DNA of 64,000 nt from Cohnella cholangitidis (GCF_014107495.1 NZ_CP041969.1:5443501-5507500), one strand, 5' to 3'. Shown: positions 18,938 through 29,250, counted from the first letter of the stretch. The notes: a model not told the origin generated them from the letters alone. Translations and numbers: made by a program.

Positions 18938-20701
18938 ATGTTCAAGCGACCCGAATTTTCTTTGCGCAACACGATTTTTACTCGATTGGTGATGACCTTT
19001 CTGCTGATCATGCTGCCGATCATCCTGCTCGGCGTCTATATCTATCAATGGAGTATTCGTACTGCTAGCGATGATATTTCGAAGACGGCCGTTTCCCAAA
19101 TCTCCTTCTATCTCAGCGACCTGGAGAACGAGATCGAACGGATGAAGCTGCTTCAATTCGGGATGCTGGAGGACACCGACATGAATAGGCTCGCCTTCAC
19201 TTGGGAAACCATGGGGGACATTGAGCGGATGGAGAAGATCACTTCGGTACTGAATCGGATATATTCCCTGCAGAACAGCAGCGATAACATTCATAACGTG
19301 AGCGTGCATATCCGGTCTATCGCCAAAACGCTCTCCTCGCTGAACGGAGCGGGAAAATACGAAGGTGACCGGAATCGGGCGATTCGCGCCGAGTCCGGGG
19401 GACAGGGATCGGGGCTAATTCAATGGAAAGGGAATCTTTTCCTTCATGCCGCTAAGCCGAGCGGCATGAAGGGGAGAGAACCGCTGTTTACCGTCGAAAT
19501 CGAGCTGGACAGCCGGAAGCTAAGGCAGGCGCTGCAGCAGTTCAATACGTATCCAGGCAGCAGTACGATTCTGATCTCGGGTCAGCCGGGCTTTGTGCTG
19601 GGAAGCGGCTCCGTCAGCGCGCTGGACAGCGAAACGCAGCAACTGCTCTCCGGGATCGCAGACGACGGTTCCGCAACGATTACGCTCGGGGAAGAACGGT
19701 TTTTCGTTTCCCATGCTTATTCCGACAGGTTGGATATGTCGATTTACCGTTTTATTCCGGAGCGAATCGTACGCAAACCGCTGGACAAATTTTATACATG
19801 GGCGTGGCTTTTCGCGGCTGGAGCCTTCGTTATTATCGCCGTATATGCCCTATCAATGTATAAGTTCATTCACAAGCCGTTACTTAAGCTGGTCAAGGGG
19901 TTCCGCCGTCTGGAAAGCGGAGATCTCCAGCAAGCTATCGACCACGAAGCAAACGACGAATTCGGCTATATTTATACTCGTTTTAATCAAATGGTCGTCA
20001 ATCTGCGCACGCTGATCGATCAGGCGTATAAGCAGAAAATCATGGCGCAGCGCGCGGAATTGAAGCAGCTTCAGTCCCAAATCAATCCACACTTTCTGTA
20101 TAACAGCTTCTTTATTCTCAATACGATGGCTAAGATCGGAGACACGGACCGAATCGAGCAATTCACGACCCAACTCGGCGAGTATTTTCAATTCGTAACC
20201 CGTAATGCGTCGGACGAAGTCACGCTCAAACAGGAAGTCCATCACGCTAGAATGTATACCGAGATCCAGGAACTTCGTTTCTCCAGAAGAATCAGGGTCC
20301 GATTCGATGAAATGCCGGCAGAGTTAGAACGGGTCATGGTGCCCCGCCTGATCGTGCAGCCAATCATTGAGAATGCATTCGAGCATAGCCTGGAGAAAAT
20401 GACCCGGGACGGTATCATCGAAATACGCTTCGAGCGCTCGAAGGAGTGGGCCTGCATTGTCATTGAGGATAATGGCGATCGGTTAGCCGACGAGGAGCTG
20501 AGGCGGATATCTAAATCCATCGCCCATGAGAACGAGAAGTCGGAAACGACGGGCATCGTCAATATTCACCGCCGCATCGTAATTACGTACGGCGAAGGCA
20601 GCGGGTTGCAGGTCATGCGTGGGGAACTGGGCGGTCTCAAGGTGACGATCCGACTACCGCTGAGGGAGGCAAATGCAATTGTACAGAATGCTGATCGTTG
20701 A
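18938..20701 (+). CDS. YesM-type sensor histidine kinase, importer 3
   Basis: In this 587-residue protein TM1 is about 17-37, then an extracellular sensor to about 285, TM2 (about 288-308), HAMP, and a His_kinase domain with H385 in QINPHFLYNSF. N box is QPIIENAFEHSL. The G1 box reads EDNGDRLADEE instead of the usual DNGxG, so the second Gly is missing, while G2 (TGIVNIHRRI) is recognisable. The C-terminus overlaps the response regulator by 29 bp. The protein may still be active, since YesM kinases vary here, but the missing Gly deserves attention. Confidence 0.9.
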   Translation: MFKRPEFSLRNTIFTRLVMTFLLIMLPIILLGVYIYQWSIRTASDDISKTAVSQISFYLSDLENEIERMKLLQFGMLEDTDMNRLAFTWETMGDIERMEKITSVLNRIYSLQNSSDNIHNVSVHIRSIAKTLSSLNGAGKYEGDRNRAIRAESGGQGSGLIQWKGNLFLHAAKPSGMKGREPLFTVEIELDSRKLRQALQQFNTYPGSSTILISGQPGFVLGSGSVSALDSETQQLLSGIADDGSATITLGEERFFVSHAYSDRLDMSIYRFIPERIVRKPLDKFYTWAWLFAAGAFVIIAVYALSMYKFIHKPLLKLVKGFRRLESGDLQQAIDHEANDEFGYIYTRFNQMVVNLRTLIDQAYKQKIMAQRAELKQLQSQINPHFLYNSFFILNTMAKIGDTDRIEQFTTQLGEYFQFVTRNASDEVTLKQEVHHARMYTEIQELRFSRRIRVRFDEMPAELERVMVPRLIVQPIIENAFEHSLEKMTRDGIIEIRFERSKEWACIVIEDNGDRLADEELRRISKSIAHENEKSETTGIVNIHRRIVITYGEGSGLQVMRGELGGLKVTIRLPLREANAIVQNADR

Positions 20702-22322
20702 CGACGAGGCCATCATTACCGACGGGATGGCTGAAATTCTGGCTAAACTGGACATTCCCGGGTTGGATATATACAAGGCTTACTCGGGTGGAGAAGCACT
20801 GGATTGGCTGAACAGTACACGAATCGACCTCGTTCTGTCGGACGTCCGCATGCCTGGCATCGGCGGAATGGAATTGATGGAGATTATCCGCAAGAACTGG
20901 CCGCGATGCCGTATGATTTTTCTTACGGGTTATAACGATTTCGATGCCGTCTATCAGGCTATTCAAACTTGGGGCGTCCGCTATCTCCTGAAGACCGAAG
21001 GCTACGACAAAGTGATCGCCGTGGTGCGGGACACGATTTACGAGTTGGATGAGGGGCTCCGAACCGACCGTCTCCTGGCGCAAGCCAGGGAGCAGCGCAA
21101 TACGCTGGAAACGCTCGCGCATGGCGAATATTTCCGTCATTTGCTCGCCGGCTCCGGAACATTCGATTCGCTGGTGCGTTCAGAGGACTTTCCCAAGCTG
21201 AATATTCCGCTCGATCCGTCAGTCCCCGTTCTTCTCGTATTCGGGAGCATGATCCGAGCGGAGGAGAACCCGTCTTATGCAGACCGGCAGGAAGCGGCAA
21301 TGGCCGTTATGCTTATCGGCGACTCCTTTCTTCGCGATATGACCCGTTGTGTCGGCATTATTGACCGATTTGGCGACCTGCTGTGGTTGATCCAACCGAA
21401 TGCAGAAAGGCAAGAAGGATCGGACGCGGCATACGCCGATATCGTCCGTTTTTTGGAGGGGACACTGGAGCTGATCCAGGCGGCATGCTCGCAATCGCTG
21501 GCTATCGATGCCTCGTTCATGGTCGGCAACACCCCGCTGTCTTGGGAAATGCTCCCTTGGGCTTACGATCGATTGCGCCAGCAGCAGCATATCCGTGTAG
21601 GCGACGGGGCAAGCATGGTGATGACGGTAGACGTCGGGCAGGACGATTCGGCCGAACCGATCCGGGAGCGGGTGCGGACCGATAAAATCGACCTTCTCTC
21701 CGGTCATCTGGAAGGCGGGCGAAGGGATGCGTTTATGCAGACCCTGAAGGAAATATCCGAGCCAATAAACGGAGGACGAATGGTTAATGCGACGCACGTG
21801 ATGGAGCTGTATTATTCCGTTGTGCTCGTGATTCTATCCTATATCAACCAGAGGCCGAGCGACAACCAACTTAAGGCGGCCGCTTTGCTGCCGCTGGACA
21901 CGCATGCCAATTGGCACGAAGCGTTCGAGTATTTGACCCGGACGGCGGATAAGCTGTTTGCGCTCAGACGTCAAGGGGAGAGCAGCAGAGCCGCAGGCGC
22001 GATGGAAGGTATTTGCTCCTACATCGAACAGCATCTGAACGAGGATCTATCTCTTGTCCGGCTGGCCAGACATTCGCATTTTAACCCTTCTTATTTATCC
22101 CGTCTGTTCAAGCAGGAGAAGGGACAGAATTTGTCCGAATATATCGATCAGGCAAGGACTAAGAAAGCGAAGGAGCTGCTGACTAAAGACGAGTGGAAGA
22201 TCCATGAAGTCGGATCTCGCGTCGGCTATGAAGCGGCACATTCGTTTACGCGATTTTTCAAAAAAATGACAGGTGTTACGCCGCAGGAGTACCGGGAAGC
22301 GGCAAGAGGCGTGGAACCGTGA
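20673..22322 (+). CDS. YesN-type AraC response regulator, importer 3
   Basis: This 549-residue protein has a receiver domain (about 1-125) with IVDDE, phospho-acceptor Asp in LVLSDVRMPG and switch-region YLLKTEGYD. A central linker domain of about 290 residues is followed by a C-terminal AraC double HTH (FNPSYLSRLFKQEKGQNLSE, IHEVGSRVGYEAAHSFTRFF) ending in the standard GVTPQEYR. It is intact, unlike two of the other regulators here. ATG 20673 lies inside the kinase 3' end, after GGGAGG. The unclassified glycosidase-like gene begins 22 bp downstream, so it is likely in the same operon or regulon. Confidence 0.92.
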   Translation: MQLYRMLIVDDEAIITDGMAEILAKLDIPGLDIYKAYSGGEALDWLNSTRIDLVLSDVRMPGIGGMELMEIIRKNWPRCRMIFLTGYNDFDAVYQAIQTWGVRYLLKTEGYDKVIAVVRDTIYELDEGLRTDRLLAQAREQRNTLETLAHGEYFRHLLAGSGTFDSLVRSEDFPKLNIPLDPSVPVLLVFGSMIRAEENPSYADRQEAAMAVMLIGDSFLRDMTRCVGIIDRFGDLLWLIQPNAERQEGSDAAYADIVRFLEGTLELIQAACSQSLAIDASFMVGNTPLSWEMLPWAYDRLRQQQHIRVGDGASMVMTVDVGQDDSAEPIRERVRTDKIDLLSGHLEGGRRDAFMQTLKEISEPINGGRMVNATHVMELYYSVVLVILSYINQRPSDNQLKAAALLPLDTHANWHEAFEYLTRTADKLFALRRQGESSRAAGAMEGICSYIEQHLNEDLSLVRLARHSHFNPSYLSRLFKQEKGQNLSEYIDQARTKKAKELLTKDEWKIHEVGSRVGYEAAHSFTRFFKKMTGVTPQEYREAARGVEP

Positions 22323-22344
22323 TGTTTTTCCATGAAGAGAGAGA

Positions 22345-24546
22345 GTGGTGATCTCCGTGAAAATAACGTATGGCGATTATGCCATCTTATTTAAGGATGG
22401 CGGTCTTGAGGTTCATAAGAACGATAAATTGCTCTATTACAACGAACGTCCCCTCTTTGCTACGGTAAAGACTTCCTCTGCTCTTAGTGAATTTTATGAC
22501 GCCGTTTATACTGAAATGATCGAATCCGGTGACAAAATCACAGCAACCGGCATTCTGATCGTGCCATCCGGCTCTGAATTTTTATTCACAGACTTGTATG
22601 AAACGACCAGTGCAGGTTTCAAGGTAAGCCGCCAAGTAAAAGTGCTTAAGGCAGGAGATGATCTTGGTTTTTCCACCAAATATTCTTTGATCATGACGGA
22701 GTCTGACGATGCACATGACTATAACTATTTCATGCCAGGCGTCTGGTATAAACAGAACGAATTTGCTCCGGAACATTTCTTTGGCAAGGACCTGAATAAC
22801 GAATATTTCTGGCAGATGGAAACCCGCTGTGCCTTGCCTCTTTTTGCCGTGCAAAATATGGCGTCCGGAGAGATGGCGGCTTTCTCGCGCTGGGCATCGG
22901 ACGTGACCATGAGATCCACCGATATTGTGCTGTCCGAAAACAGTGTCGACCCCGAATTTACGGTCGGGGCCATTGGCATGAGTAAGCCGGAAAGCAGGAC
23001 TTTAAATTATTTATATTACGGATTTGCGGTACGCAAGGATTTCGAGGCGAATATCGACGGACTGTCCATCGATTATGTATATCCGGGATGCGATGGACAG
23101 ATGCCCGGCAAAAATCGGTTCCAGGGTCTTGACTACAAGGGGAACTCCAAAACTTTCCGCCGCGTCAATCACCCTTTGGAAACCGGCTTTGAGCAAAACT
23201 ACGCTGTGGCGCTTCATTTTGGGCATTACAGCGGCTTCCAGCCCATGATGAAAGACATTTGGCGGACAACCTACAACCGGATGCGTGACAAGCTGTTTGA
23301 TGTAGACAATGAGCGGTATTTCCACAACTGCATGAAGATTCTTAATACTTATACGCGTCAATACGGCGATTCATATGGTCTGCCCTTTGCCTGCCAACTG
23401 CCCGATATGGATATATCAACCGTGTCCTTCCAGTTCGGTTTCGTGGGACAGCAGCCGGGCATAGGCTATCAGTTGCTGCGTTATGGCGACAAAGAGAACG
23501 ATCCCGATGCCTATGGAAAAGGGGTAAATGTGATTGACTTCTGGGTGAGGACAGCGATGACTGATTCCGGCTTGCCTCAGATGTGCTACCACCCCGGAAT
23601 CAAGGCTTTTGAACCGTACCCGCATTATATCAGGATGCTTGCGGACGGGATCGAGGCGATATTGGATGCTTATCTCTATCAGCGCAAAAGGGGCGAAGAG
23701 AGACCGAGCTGGCTGGAATTTTGCAGAAAGACCGCCGATTGGCTGGTGAATATCCAGAATGAAGACGGCAGCTTTTACCGCGCTTATAATACAGACAGTT
23801 CCATCCGTATGGACTCGAAGGCCAACACGCCAAGCGTGATCCGCTTCCTGGTGCAGTTCTACCTGGTTACGGGCGACGAAAGATATAGAACCGCTGCCAC
23901 AAAGTCCGGCGAGTGGTCTTTTGACAATGCCTACCGGGACATGGAATACCGTGGCGGAACGTGCGATAACACGGATATCATGGATAAAGAGGCCGGCATA
24001 TACGCTTTGTTCGGATTCCTCGCCCTTTATGACCTGACCGGTGAAGACAAATGGCTGGAGGGCGCGGTCGGGGCCGCAGACTATACTGAAACCTGGACCT
24101 ATGCGTGGAAATTCCCTGTACGTTCTCCCATGCCGAAGCATCCGTTCAATAAGTATTCCATTAGTGGACAGAGCATCATTACGATCGGCGGGGGCGCCGA
24201 TGTGTACATGGCCGCATGTGCGTATACGTACTACAGGCTATATGTGATTACAGGCGATGAACATTATCTCGACTTTGCGGAGTTCATCCACAAGAATACC
24301 AGGCAGTCCAGCGATGTGGACGGCAGCGTCGGATATCTCATGCCGGGTCTGGGACACGAAAGCGGCAACTTTACCAGCCAAACGTTGGAAAGCCACTACC
24401 ACTGGCTGCCCTGGTGCACCTTCGTCGAAGTTGATCCATCGTCCAGGCTGTATGATACCTTTGGCGGCTATGAGATTGCAGACGCGCAAAAACTCAATCC
24501 GGAGGAACGGGCGGCAAGAAACCGGGTTTATGATGCCTATGTTTAA
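22345..24546 (+). CDS. Unclassified predicted six-hairpin glycosidase-like protein
   Basis: This 733-residue protein has no signal peptide or membrane segment. Residues of about 1-270 look like a beta-sandwich. Residues of about 300-715 have the helical-repeat rhythm of an (alpha/alpha)6 barrel (LEFCRKTADWLVNIQNEDGS, AGIYALFGFLALYDLTGEDK, TYYRLYVITGDEHYLDFAEF). N-terminal sandwich plus C-terminal barrel is the order seen in GH15/65/78/94-type enzymes, yet I cannot place it in a named family. Start is GTG 22345 or GTG 22357 (better spaced from GGTGAT). It lies between the importer 3 regulator and the pentonate pathway, so a cytoplasmic hydrolase or lyase acting on the imported oligosaccharide is the best guess. 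Confidence 0.7.
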   Translation: MVISVKITYGDYAILFKDGGLEVHKNDKLLYYNERPLFATVKTSSALSEFYDAVYTEMIESGDKITATGILIVPSGSEFLFTDLYETTSAGFKVSRQVKVLKAGDDLGFSTKYSLIMTESDDAHDYNYFMPGVWYKQNEFAPEHFFGKDLNNEYFWQMETRCALPLFAVQNMASGEMAAFSRWASDVTMRSTDIVLSENSVDPEFTVGAIGMSKPESRTLNYLYYGFAVRKDFEANIDGLSIDYVYPGCDGQMPGKNRFQGLDYKGNSKTFRRVNHPLETGFEQNYAVALHFGHYSGFQPMMKDIWRTTYNRMRDKLFDVDNERYFHNCMKILNTYTRQYGDSYGLPFACQLPDMDISTVSFQFGFVGQQPGIGYQLLRYGDKENDPDAYGKGVNVIDFWVRTAMTDSGLPQMCYHPGIKAFEPYPHYIRMLADGIEAILDAYLYQRKRGEERPSWLEFCRKTADWLVNIQNEDGSFYRAYNTDSSIRMDSKANTPSVIRFLVQFYLVTGDERYRTAATKSGEWSFDNAYRDMEYRGGTCDNTDIMDKEAGIYALFGFLALYDLTGEDKWLEGAVGAADYTETWTYAWKFPVRSPMPKHPFNKYSISGQSIITIGGGADVYMAACAYTYYRLYVITGDEHYLDFAEFIHKNTRQSSDVDGSVGYLMPGLGHESGNFTSQTLESHYHWLPWCTFVEVDPSSRLYDTFGGYEIADAQKLNPEERAARNRVYDAYV

Positions 24547-24666
24547 CTCCTGAACAATCATGACAGGGAGGAAAATAAGCAAGATGATAAACATACTATT
24601 TGAATGATTACGTTATGCTGGACGGAATTATCAAGGCAGCATATTGGAATTGAATGCGAACTGGAT

Positions 24667-24680
24667 GGAAAGCGCTTTCC
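24667..24680. promoter_or_regulatory. cre-like palindrome upstream of the pentonate operon
   Basis: GGAAAGCGCTTTCC is a perfect 14-bp palindrome and matches the CcpA cre core apart from the outermost pair. It lies 113 bp ahead of the first gene of the Weimberg-type operon, within the 246-bp gap 24547-24792, which otherwise holds no convincing gene. Catabolite repression is inferred. Confidence 0.6.
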
Positions 24681-24792
24681 GAAGATTGCCCAGCAGGGAA
24701 AAACGTATTCCACCGGTACTGCGACTGGGTTCGCATGGCGAATTTCGCTCAATCGGAGAGGTTGCGAAACAAACTATTGGAGGAGATCTTAA

Positions 24793-25701
24793 ATGCGTAT
24801 TTTTCGGTACTGGGACAACTCACAAAAGTGTCTGGGAGCTCTGGCTGACGACGGAAAGGTCTATCGGCTTGATTCGCCGGATCTGATGAAGCTTGTCCGG
24901 GAGGCCAGGGCTGCGAACGTCTCGACAGACGAATATGTCCGTTCTCGGATTAACGGCCTGGAACCGCTTCGGGTCGTATCCGCGGAGTCGCTGGATCTCG
25001 CGACGCCTCTTGATGCGCCGGAGGTTTGGGCGGCCGGTGTCACGTATCAGAGCAGTCGCGAAGCGCGTAACAACGAAGCGACGGCGGGGCGCTCGGACGC
25101 TGAAACGTACTACGATAAAGTCTACGACGCCGAGCGCCCGGAGCTGTTCATGAAGTCGACCGCGGCCCGTACGGTAGGACCCGGCGAGCAGGTTTGCTTG
25201 CGTAGCGACTCGTCGTGGCAGGTGCCGGAGGCGGAGCTCGGACTGGTGCTGGACAGCGAAGGCGCGATTATCGGTTACACCGCCGGCAACGACATGAGCT
25301 GCCGCGACATTGAGGGGGAGAATCCGCTCTATCTGCCACAGGCGAAAGTCTGGAAGCGGTCTTGCGCGATCGGCCCGTTCGTCCGGCTGGCGGAGACCAT
25401 GGCGGATCCGTACGCGCTGGCGATCACATGCCGCATTTACCGGGACGGGGTAAAGGTGGTCGACGAGACCGCCAATACCGGACAATTGAAGCGTAAGCTG
25501 GAAGAACTGGTCTCCTTCCTGAAACGGGACAACGAGCTGTTCGATGGTACGGTACTGCTGACCGGCACCTGCCTCGTGCCGCCGGATCAATTCACGCTGG
25601 CGTCCGGCGACCGGATTGAGATTGAAATCGAAGGGATCGGCACGCTGGCGAACACGGCCGTCTTTACCCACGAGTTGGAAGCGGCCGGCACTCACGCATA
25701 A
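24793..25701 (+). CDS. 2-keto-3-deoxypentonate dehydratase, FAH superfamily (KdxD/XylX type)
   Basis: This 302-residue fumarylacetoacetate-hydrolase-fold enzyme has an N-terminal small domain (about 1-75) and a catalytic domain with the metal ligands of the superfamily: E146 and E148 in VPEAELGLVL and D167 in AGNDMSCRD. FAH-type dehydratases of this kind convert 2-keto-3-deoxy-D-xylonate (or L-arabonate) to 2-oxoglutarate semialdehyde. The assignment is strengthened by the two genes behind it, which supply the preceding and following steps. ATG 24793 follows GGAGGAG. The next gene begins 15 bp later. A FAH-type isomerase of aromatic catabolism is the alternative, but its partners are absent. 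Confidence 0.8.
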   Translation: MRIFRYWDNSQKCLGALADDGKVYRLDSPDLMKLVREARAANVSTDEYVRSRINGLEPLRVVSAESLDLATPLDAPEVWAAGVTYQSSREARNNEATAGRSDAETYYDKVYDAERPELFMKSTAARTVGPGEQVCLRSDSSWQVPEAELGLVLDSEGAIIGYTAGNDMSCRDIEGENPLYLPQAKVWKRSCAIGPFVRLAETMADPYALAITCRIYRDGVKVVDETANTGQLKRKLEELVSFLKRDNELFDGTVLLTGTCLVPPDQFTLASGDRIEIEIEGIGTLANTAVFTHELEAAGTHA

Positions 25702-25716
25702 GGAGGAATCGAAGAA

Positions 25717-27198
25717 ATGGCAATCACGGATAACCAGATTCAGCAGGCTGCTGTAACGATAGATAACTATATCGACGGCTCTTGGAAAGCGCCGGCGTCC
25801 GGCAAACGGATGCCGAGTCTTAACCCGGCGCGCAGGAGCGAGATTGTCGGGCAGGTTCCCGATTCCGATCTAGGCGATCTGAACGAAGCCGTAAAAGCAG
25901 CCGAAGAGGCCCGCAAGGCGTGGCGCAAGCTAACCGGCGCTCAGCGTGGAGCGCTGCTTTTCAAGGTGGCGGATCTGCTGGAGAGTCGGATGGACGCGAT
26001 CGGGCGGGCGATGACCCGCGAGATGGGCAAGACATTCGGCGAAGCGAAGGGCGAGACGGCCCGCGGTGCGGCAATCCTGCGTTATTACGCCGGAGAAGGC
26101 ATGCGCCCGATCGGCGACGTCATTCCAGCGACGGACGCGGAGGCGCTGATGTTCACGACCCGCACGCCGATCGGCGTCGTGGGCGTGATTTCGCCGTGGA
26201 ATTTCCCGGTAGCGATTCCCGTCTGGAAGATGGCGCCGGCTCTTATCTACGGCAACACCGTCGTCTGGAAGCCGGCAGCAGAGACTGCCGTCACTTCTGC
26301 GCTGGTGACGGCATGCTTCCATGAGGCCGGCTTCCCGGCAGGCGTGGTCAATATGGTTATCGGCGAAGGCGCGTTGATCGGACAGGGCATTGCCGAACAC
26401 TCGGGCATTCATGGCGTCACATTTACGGGCTCAGGCGCCGTCGGGAAGCGGGTCGGCCAGATCGCGCTGGCACGGGGAGCGAAGTACCAGCTGGAGATGG
26501 GCGGCAAGAATCCGATCATTATCGCAGCTGACGCCGACCTCGACCTCGCGGTCGACGCGACGATCAGCGGCGGGCTTCGCTCGACCGGCCAGAAATGTAC
26601 GGCGACAAGCCGAGTAATCGTGGTGAGGGACGTTTATGAAGCTTTCAAGCAGAAGCTGGTCGAGAAAGTCAAGATGCTTCGTGTCGGTGACGGGCTGGAG
26701 CAGGAGACATGGCTCGGCCCTTGCGCGAGCGAGAAGCAATACGAGACGGTCCTCCGGTATATCCGAACGGGCATCGAGGAAGGAGCCGACCTGCTGTTAG
26801 GCGGGCAACTGCCCGAAGAACCGACTCTCGGTGAAGGCTTCTACGTCACGCCGGCCGTGTTCGACCGGGTCAAACCTTCCATGACGATTGCAAGGGAAGA
26901 GATTTTCGGTCCCGTACTGGCGCTTATCGAAGCCGCTGACCTGGAGGAGGCGATTGCGATCGCGAACGATACGGAATATGGACTGAGCGCGTCGCTGTAC
27001 ACGCGAGACATCGGCAGCGCGCTGGCGTTCATTCAGGAGATGGAGGCCGGTCTGGTCCGCGTAAACGCCGAGACGGCGGGCGTGGAGTTGCAGGCTCCTT
27101 TCGGCGGCATGAAAGCTTCCAGCTCCCATTCGCGGGAGCAGGGCCAGGCGGCGATCGAGTTCTATACGTCGGTGAAAACGGTGTTCGTCAAGCCATAA
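25717..27198 (+). CDS. 2-oxoglutarate semialdehyde dehydrogenase (aldehyde dehydrogenase family)
   Basis: This 493-residue ALDH has all core motifs: [12 protein letters not shown] in the NAD-binding region, general base Glu near 259 in LEMGGKNPI and catalytic Cys near 293 in [10 protein letters not shown], with PFGGMKASS near the C-terminus. The length is standard. Between a 2-keto-3-deoxypentonate dehydratase and a pentonate dehydratase, the expected role is oxidation of 2-oxoglutarate semialdehyde to 2-oxoglutarate, the last Weimberg step. AAGGAGG precedes the ATG. Other semialdehydes are possible substrates by sequence alone. Confidence 0.85.
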   Translation: MAITDNQIQQAAVTIDNYIDGSWKAPASGKRMPSLNPARRSEIVGQVPDSDLGDLNEAVKAAEEARKAWRKLTGAQRGALLFKVADLLESRMDAIGRAMTREMGKTFGEAKGETARGAAILRYYAGEGMRPIGDVIPATDAEALMFTTRTPIGVVGVISPWNFPVAIPVWKMAPALIYGNTVVWKPAAETAVTSALVTACFHEAGFPAGVVNMVIGEGALIGQGIAEHSGIHGVTFTGSGAVGKRVGQIALARGAKYQLEMGGKNPIIIAADADLDLAVDATISGGLRSTGQKCTATSRVIVVRDVYEAFKQKLVEKVKMLRVGDGLEQETWLGPCASEKQYETVLRYIRTGIEEGADLLLGGQLPEEPTLGEGFYVTPAVFDRVKPSMTIAREEIFGPVLALIEAADLEEAIAIANDTEYGLSASLYTRDIGSALAFIQEMEAGLVRVNAETAGVELQAPFGGMKASSSHSREQGQAAIEFYTSVKTVFVKP

Positions 27199-27220
27199 CC
27201 GGCTGGAAGGGGGACTCGGC

Positions 27221-29204
27221 ATGAATGAACGTTTAAAGGCGGTCATGGGCCCGGACGAGGAGGATTATTTCGAAGTGGAGACGCATGCGCCCGGACCGTC
27301 AGGCTCCCTGCCGCTAACGTCGGAGCAGTTGTTGAACGCGCCGAGCGGCGACCTGTTCGGCTGGAGCCAGAATGTCGGGATGGGTTGGCGGCCGGAGCGG
27401 CTGAAGGGCCGGGAAGTGCTCCTCCTGGGCACGCTGGGCGGCATCCGCAACGAGGACGGTACGCCCGCGGCGCTGGGTTACCATACCGGCCATTGGGAAA
27501 TCGGCATGCTGATGAAGGCGGCGGCCGATGAAATCTCCGCTGCCGGCGGGATTCCGTTCGCCGGCTATGTTAGCGATCCGTGCGACGGTCGTTCGCAGGG
27601 CACGACGGGCATGTATGATTCGCTGCCCTACCGCAACGATGCGGCAATGGTCATGCGGCGGTTGATCCGCTCGCTGCCGACGCGCTCGGCGGTCGTCGGC
27701 GTCGCAACGTGCGACAAGGGTCTTCCCGCCATGCTGATAGCGCTGGCAGGCATGAAGAAGCTGCCTGGCGTCATTGTGCCTGGCGGCGTCACGCTGCCGC
27801 CGACGCGGGGCGAGGACGCCGGCAAAATCCAGACGATCGGCGCGCGTTACGCGAACGGCGAGCTGACGCTCGAGGAGGCGGCCGATCTTGGTTGCCGCGC
27901 CTGCGCGACGCCCGGGGGCGGAGTGCCAGTTCCTCGGCACCGCGGGAACCTCCCAGGTCGTCGCCGAGGCGATGGGCCTGACGGTGCCGCACGCTGCCCT
28001 CGCCCCCTCGGGCCAGCCGGTTTGGAAGGCCATGGCCCGCCAATCCGCACGCGCGGCGATGGCGCTCGCGGCATCGGGCTTGACAATGGGTGACCTGCTC
28101 ACCGACGCGTCCATCCGCAACGCTATGGCCGTCCACGCGGCCTTCGGCGGCTCGACGAATCTCCTCCTGCACATTCCGGCGATTGCGCACGCGGCGGGGC
28201 TCGCCGTGCCGGACGCCGGGGAGTGGGCGGCCGTGAACCGCGCCGTTCCGCGGCTTGTCAGCGTACTGCCTAACGGGCCGCTTCCTCATACCACCGTCCG
28301 CGTATTCCTCGCCGGTGGGGTGCCGGAAGTGATGCTGCATCTCCGAGAGCTGGGCGTGCTTGAGGAGAAGGCGCTCACCGCGTCCGGCCTTACGCTTGGC
28401 GAGGTGCTGGACTGGTGGCAAGGCTCCGAGAGAAGAAGGCGGATGCGCGCATATCTCGCCGAACGGGAGGGCATCGATCCGGATACGGTCATCTACAGCC
28501 CGCCAGCGGCGAGCGCGGCGGGATTGACGCCGACAGTCACGTTCCCGGTAGGCAATCTCGCGCCGGAAGGCTCCGTAATTAAATCGACCGCGATCGATCC
28601 TACGGTGCTGGATGAGAACGGTGTATTCCGGCACGTTGGCCGGGTGAAGGTGTTCACGACTGAGCGCGAGGCGATCCGTGCGATCAAGACTGGCGGCATC
28701 GCTGCCGGCGACATTCTGGCCCTGATCGGCCGCGGACCATCCGGGACCGGCATGGAGGAGACGTACCAGTTGACGTCGGCGCTGAAGCATCTATCGTTCG
28801 GTAAGCAGGTGTCGCTGTTGACCGACGCCCGCTTCTCTGGCGTGTCGACCGGGGCATGCATCGGTCATATCGGCCCCGAAGCACTCTCAGGCGGTCCCGT
28901 CGGCAGGCTTCGCGACGGTGATTGGGTAGACATCCGGATCGACACGCGCGGACTCGATGGCAGCATCAATATGGTCGGATGCGGTGAACGGCCGGAATTG
29001 CCGACCGCCGGAGCGGATATCCTTGCTGCGAGACCGCCGCACCCGGGCTTGACAGAAGATCCGGATCTGCCGGATGACACCCGCCTGTGGGCCGCATTGC
29101 AGGCAGCAAGCGGCGGCACCTGGAAGGGCTGCGTGTACGATGCGGATCGCATCGTTCGTACGCTGGAAGCAGGCATGCGTTTGCTCGGGGAAAGTGGTAG
29201 TTAG
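27221..29204 (+). CDS. yjhG: D-xylonate/pentonate dehydratase, IlvD/Edd family (YjhG/YagF type); one-base frameshift
   Basis: The two frames join into a protein of about 660 residues that follows the E. coli YjhG/YagF pattern from end to end ([51 protein letters not shown]). Expected Fe-S ligands are C121 (SDPCDGR), C164 (ATCDKG) and C235 ([13 protein letters not shown]). The reading frame is broken at about 27914-27923 by one extra base (GGCGGAGTGC where GGCGGGTGC is expected), just before C235. This is the only gain among the eight frameshifts. The enzyme dehydrates D-xylonate or a related pentonate to 2-keto-3-deoxypentonate, the first pathway step encoded here. If the break is real, the operon is inactive. 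Confidence 0.87.
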
Positions 29205-29250
29205 CGAATTTTTATTATCTTACCATTTGAAATAAAGAAGGAGATAAGTT

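Noticed and set aside
24604-24792. 62-codon frame ahead of the FAH gene
   Set aside because: It has no ribosome site and no protein-like pattern, and the gap contains overlapping frames of similar length and a cre-like palindrome.
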